Assembly: GCA_032158295.1 (NCBI GenBank)
Contig: CM063246.1
Location: 20,040,135-20,104,134 of the forward strand
Direction of reading: 5' to 3'
DNA length: 64,000 nucleotides
Origin: Pycnopodia helianthoides
Taxonomy: Eukaryota > Echinodermata > Asteroidea > Forcipulatida > Asteriidae
Position numbers and translations under genes: made by a program. This document shows, piece after piece, positions 61,100 through 64,000 of the stretch (position 1 is the stretch's first letter; the number at the start of each line of letters is the position of its first letter). Below the pieces are notes generated by a model. It had not been told where the DNA came from, searched no databases, and was given only the letters and a program-made list of their open reading frames with translations.

Positions 61100-63178
61100 C
61101 TGCAAGAAAAAAAGAAGAAAAAAAAACAGCAAGGAGCCGTCTATTGAAATTCAAGTCTGAACAACTTTTTTTCTCACTAGATACAGGATTATAATTTCCT
61201 GATGGGATATTTTAGCTCAAAACGTATTGGAATGTTGTAATAACTAAATAACATTACATGTGAAAAGAAGGGGGAAAAACTAATGAATAACATGAATCCG
61301 ACTAGAGAAGGCTTTGCTTTACTTTTCATTATTTATTAAAAAGATAGTCAGAGGAAGCTAAAATAGTAAGGAACTTTCACATAAATATTTTGAGAAGCAC
61401 CCATTTTAATCTAACCTGGGCAGAACGAGGGTTCCAGCTCATTGAGCTGGTCACTGTAGTCTTCGTCTCCGCAGTTAGACACGCCCTGTCGGTCACATGA
61501 CAACGCCACGGGGATGCACCGATTGGTCGATAAACAAACCAGGCGTGGCTCCGACTCGTCAGTACTATTGCAGAATTGTTCTGACATGAGAAAATGAAGA
61601 AGACAAAATAACATGTGAATAACTATTATTATCGACAACCATCAAACCTTAGGCAGGTTCCGTCCCTTCGTAAAACCCTTTGAAAAACATTTACCGGCCC
61701 CTGCGCAATCTATTAAAGCTTAATGTATTACAAAGACTGGAGTGTGTTGCGGTTTCATTTATTTATATGTTGTTGTGGTGGTTTTTTTCTTATTTCCCAT
61801 CTTGCGAGAATTACGCTTTGAACAAAATGATCTAGTCCTTAAGACCCGATGATGATTGTCATTTGACAATATCCTTACCATCACTAAACGAACTGTACAC
61901 TGCCATAAAGTCCACCACGCTCAGGTTACCGCTTGCATAAATCTGCATACTGAGCGATGATTGGCTTGAAGTTAGCAACTGCGGCCGTTGGCTGCCGCAC
62001 GTTGCGTTCAGTAGCAGTGATGACGCGTTCGGGTCCGGACCGTCGTAGACTGTCACGCCAGCGTGCTCACAAAATGGATCCGCAGTGTACCTGGTGAAAA
62101 GGACCAATTTCATAGAGCTGCTTAAAGCAGAAAATATTGCTCTACGATTTTCTGCTTAGCAGTAACGGCAGCATACCGGTTTACAAAGTGTACAAGTGAC
62201 ATGGTATATGTTTATCTGGTCACCTTTTCGAGGGAAAAGCCTTGGCTATACTTTCAGTGCTTAAGCAGCTCTATGAAATCGGACTGTGCTTTGGGTGACT
62301 AGTGGTTGTTTCTCGGGAGAGTAACTTGACAAGTTCGCGTTTTCTAAATTTTAAATTGACCCAGTCGTCTTGAGATAATAGGTCCGTCAGAAACAGTTGA
62401 TTCACATTTCGAGCCTCAGTCATCATAATTCAAATCTAAGTCAAAACAAAAATTGCCTTTCGGGTGGGGGGGGGCTGTCAAGTAAAACGAATTTATTCAG
62501 CATTAATGCAGAACAGCAGGGTTTTGGGGGTTAGCCAATATCCCCTCAAGTTCATTACACTCGTTTTGGTTTTTAAAAAAATCATTTCCCCCGCCAAGCC
62601 CGCCTATATGGTGTGCCACTACTTTTGAGCGCGTGCCTCTTTAAACAATCTCTGTAATTTACATCATACGTCTTAGTACTGGCTTCTTTCGAAACTACGG
62701 GTTCGGCTTGGGCTTTGGCTTTGGCTACGTCCACCGGATTGAAGCCCCCAACGGAAAGCGCACGTTTTCTAAATAGCTGAGCCCAAGCCCAAGCCCACGC
62801 CGTAGTTTCGAAAAGGGTCTATTTTTGGCTATTAAAGCCATACTGCCGGGAAATTAGTCTGTCCTCCACGTTTTCTTGTAAACCGATTCCCATTAATGCA
62901 ACTAGGAGACCAGGCAGGGGCAGACGCCAATTATAAAGATCGATTATTTTTCTACTAGAGAGGAGTGTAGTCTTACCTCCGGGACACGTCGAACCATCTG
63001 AAATCGACCATCACCCTTTGGAATGGGGGTTTCGCGCGGATGACGTATACACACGAAATAGTGACGTTGAAGATGTCGCGTGATTTGCTGTCATCGTGCG
63101 ACGCGAGGATCTTACCGTATTGGTCCGTGCCGCTTTCCGTGGTTAGGCAAGAGCCGTCGGATGACAATATCAACATTT
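60222..63178 (-). CDS. CUB-LDLa transmembrane receptor, 3' part (4 exons seen, 5' partial)
   Basis: Model (minus strand): exons 63178-62977, 62090-61879, 61580-61416 and 61099-60222, with GT-AG borders and matching phases (2, 1, 1), giving 484 residues after an incomplete first codon. The first two exons form one CUB domain: VMVDFRWFDV, then VTVYDGPDPNASSLLLNATCG, then a Ser-rich stretch and a closing MAVYSSF. The third is an LDL-receptor class A module with six cysteines and acidic DRQGVSNCGDEDYSD for calcium. The fourth gives a transmembrane helix (WIPLVIVLCVAPVILLIYW), a cysteine-rich juxtamembrane stretch and a cytoplasmic tail of about 250 residues rich in Ser, Pro and Gly. CUB-LDLa-TM is the end of the NETO-type layout, but NETO identity is not shown. 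The signal peptide and any further CUB domain must lie upstream. Confidence 0.78.
61416..61580 (-). CDS. CUB-LDLa receptor exon: LDL-receptor class A module
   Basis: 55 codons between TCTCATGTCAG and CCCAG|GTTAGA. The six cysteines of an LDLa module are present, with the RCIPVALSCD and NCGDEDYSD calcium-cage residues. The module equals one exon, as is usual for LDLa domains. Confidence 0.8.
61879..62090 (-). CDS. CUB-LDLa receptor exon: C-terminal half of CUB domain
   Basis: It follows the acceptor TTTTCACCAG and ends GATG|GTAAGG. It encodes FCEHAGVTVYDGPD and the NATCG, SSLSMQIYASG and MAVYSSF signatures of a CUB domain. Its acceptor lies about 10 bases from the edge of a MITE. Confidence 0.75.
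62101..62284. mobile_element. 184-bp MITE next to the CUB exon acceptor
   Basis: Terminal inverted repeats of about 27 bp containing AATTTCATAGAGCTGCTTAA. It belongs to the same family as the copies at 26055, 26862 and 33989. Its edge is about 8 bases from the acceptor AG of the exon ending at 62090. Confidence 0.75.
62687..62813. mobile_element. 127-bp foldback/MITE in the CUB gene intron
   Basis: Ends TTTCGAAACTACGG and its complement are inverted. The arms continue with GGCTTGGGCTTTGGCT-like sequence and pair imperfectly. It lies in the intron between the two CUB exons. Confidence 0.7.
62977..63178 (-). CDS. CUB-LDLa receptor exon: N-terminal half of CUB domain
   Basis: Bounded by TTACAG at the acceptor and GGAG|GTAAGA at the donor. 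It encodes a Cys-containing start (SDGSCLTTESG) and the strand VMVDFRWFDVSR, typical of the CUB core before the YDG motif. It enters in phase 1, so at least one upstream exon exists. Confidence 0.7.
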
Positions 63179-63499
63179 CTGTAAGGATATTGCGTAAAAG
63201 TAGAAGTAGTTATTGTATTCGAAGGATGAAGATGAGCTTGCAGACCAAAACTTAATATTAAAAAATATATAAACAGAACTTCTAATTTTCATAATGGCTT
63301 CTGGAAGAATAGTAATTGATATAGGCCTAAATAGGACAAAAAAGATACAATTAGATTCTTAATTGTTTCCCCTGTAGTTTACAAACAGAGACTTAGTAAG
63401 TGTCTTCTTTATATATTTTTTGTTTTAAGCCTATGTATTTCTATCCCATAAGTTATATTTTAATACCAAGACCGGTCAGTGTTTATATGTTTCATTTAC

Positions 63500-63889
63500 T
63501 TAAAGGTTCTAGGTCCGACTTTTGGCCGATTTTTTTTATTTCAATTTGAATTTTAAATACTAGGCCTAGCTATTTTTATAGATTCGAGAAAGTTACATGC
63601 TTTCGTTTAAGGTATTGCACGAAAACAAATTCCGCCAATGATAAGTGGAAGTTAATTAAAAAAAATTAAAATAAAATTATTGAACGGATCCCGACGTTAT
63701 CTCACGTCCATCAGCCATGTACAAACAATAATTGTACATGTAACGTGCATTTCGTGCATTGTCCGTAGCATATTTGAAACTTTATGTCAGTTTTGCATAT
63801 TGAGACAGAATCATATTTTGTTCAAAATTCGTTCGTTCAGAGAAAAATAAATAAATAAATCGGCCAAAAATCGGGCCAGGCATCCTTAA
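63500..63889. mobile_element. TTAA-flanked MITE, AGGTTCTAGGTCCGA family (copy 1)
   Basis: TTAA at both ends; imperfect inverted ends AGGTTCTAGGTCCGAC...GGCCG and CGGCC...GGGCC...ATCC. A relative lies at about 59074. It sits upstream of the first visible exon of the CUB gene, near the window edge. Confidence 0.6.
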
Positions 63890-64000
63890 CTTATTTTGGT
63901 TTTGTTGAATTACTTCACCCAACCAATAATCCAAGGTCTAAATTCTTTTGGTTTACCGTCAATAGGGCCTATATATAAATATACATATATCAATTTTATT

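Noticed and set aside
1..64000. tRNA and rRNA genes
   Set aside because: Scanned by eye for the TTCGA arm and cloverleaf spacing and for conserved rRNA text; no convincing candidate was found.

Overview
The window looks like nuclear DNA of a marine deuterostome invertebrate, most likely an echinoderm and perhaps a sea star. It is AT-rich and gene-poor, its genes are split by GT-AG introns, and its extracellular proteins have animal domains (PAN/apple-like, CUB, LDL-receptor class A). It is packed with miniature inverted-repeat elements flanked by TTAA or starting with AATTTCATAGAGCTGCTTAA-type ends, and with minisatellites and foldback repeats. The taxon call is inference from remembered repeat style, not from a search.

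From 1 to about 41.4 kb I recognise no protein-coding gene. This stretch holds two elements with long perfect terminal inverted repeats (1.1-1.8 kb and 10.5-11.1 kb), a 32-bp minisatellite ending in a 28-G run (2.5-4.3 kb), a 78-bp tandem repeat (9.65-10.35 kb), and a 6.5-kb tandem array of about 1.22-kb units (13.5-20.06 kb). It also holds a 116-bp satellite nested in an older satellite (30.6-32.4 kb), a noncoding triplication (34.85-37.9 kb) and many MITEs. The 13.5-20 kb array is the most unusual object: it carries about 33 perfect TGACGTCA palindromes, CACGTG sites, CGAAACAGCT hairpins and unit ends made of a 20-bp palindrome followed by CTAG.

From 41.4 to 64 kb there are three genes and one gene remnant. 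(1) Plus strand, exons 41471-41555 and 46213-46469: a 113-residue single-pass membrane protein with a signal peptide, a cysteine cluster and a PPAY motif. (2) Plus strand, exons 51264-51584, 53595-53640 and 53746-54629: a 416-residue secreted protein with a PAN/apple-like domain followed by cysteine-rich repeats of a type I do not recognise; its first intron contains a 750-bp array of a 16-bp minisatellite. A truncated copy of its first exon lies at 57781-57936. (3) Minus strand, exons 63178-62977, 62090-61879, 61580-61416 and 61099-60222: the 3' part of a CUB-LDLa-transmembrane receptor whose 5' exon(s) are beyond or near the window edge. All three genes act at the cell surface or outside the cell; no functional link between them can be read from the sequence. 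Exon phases agree at every junction, which is the main support for the gene models.
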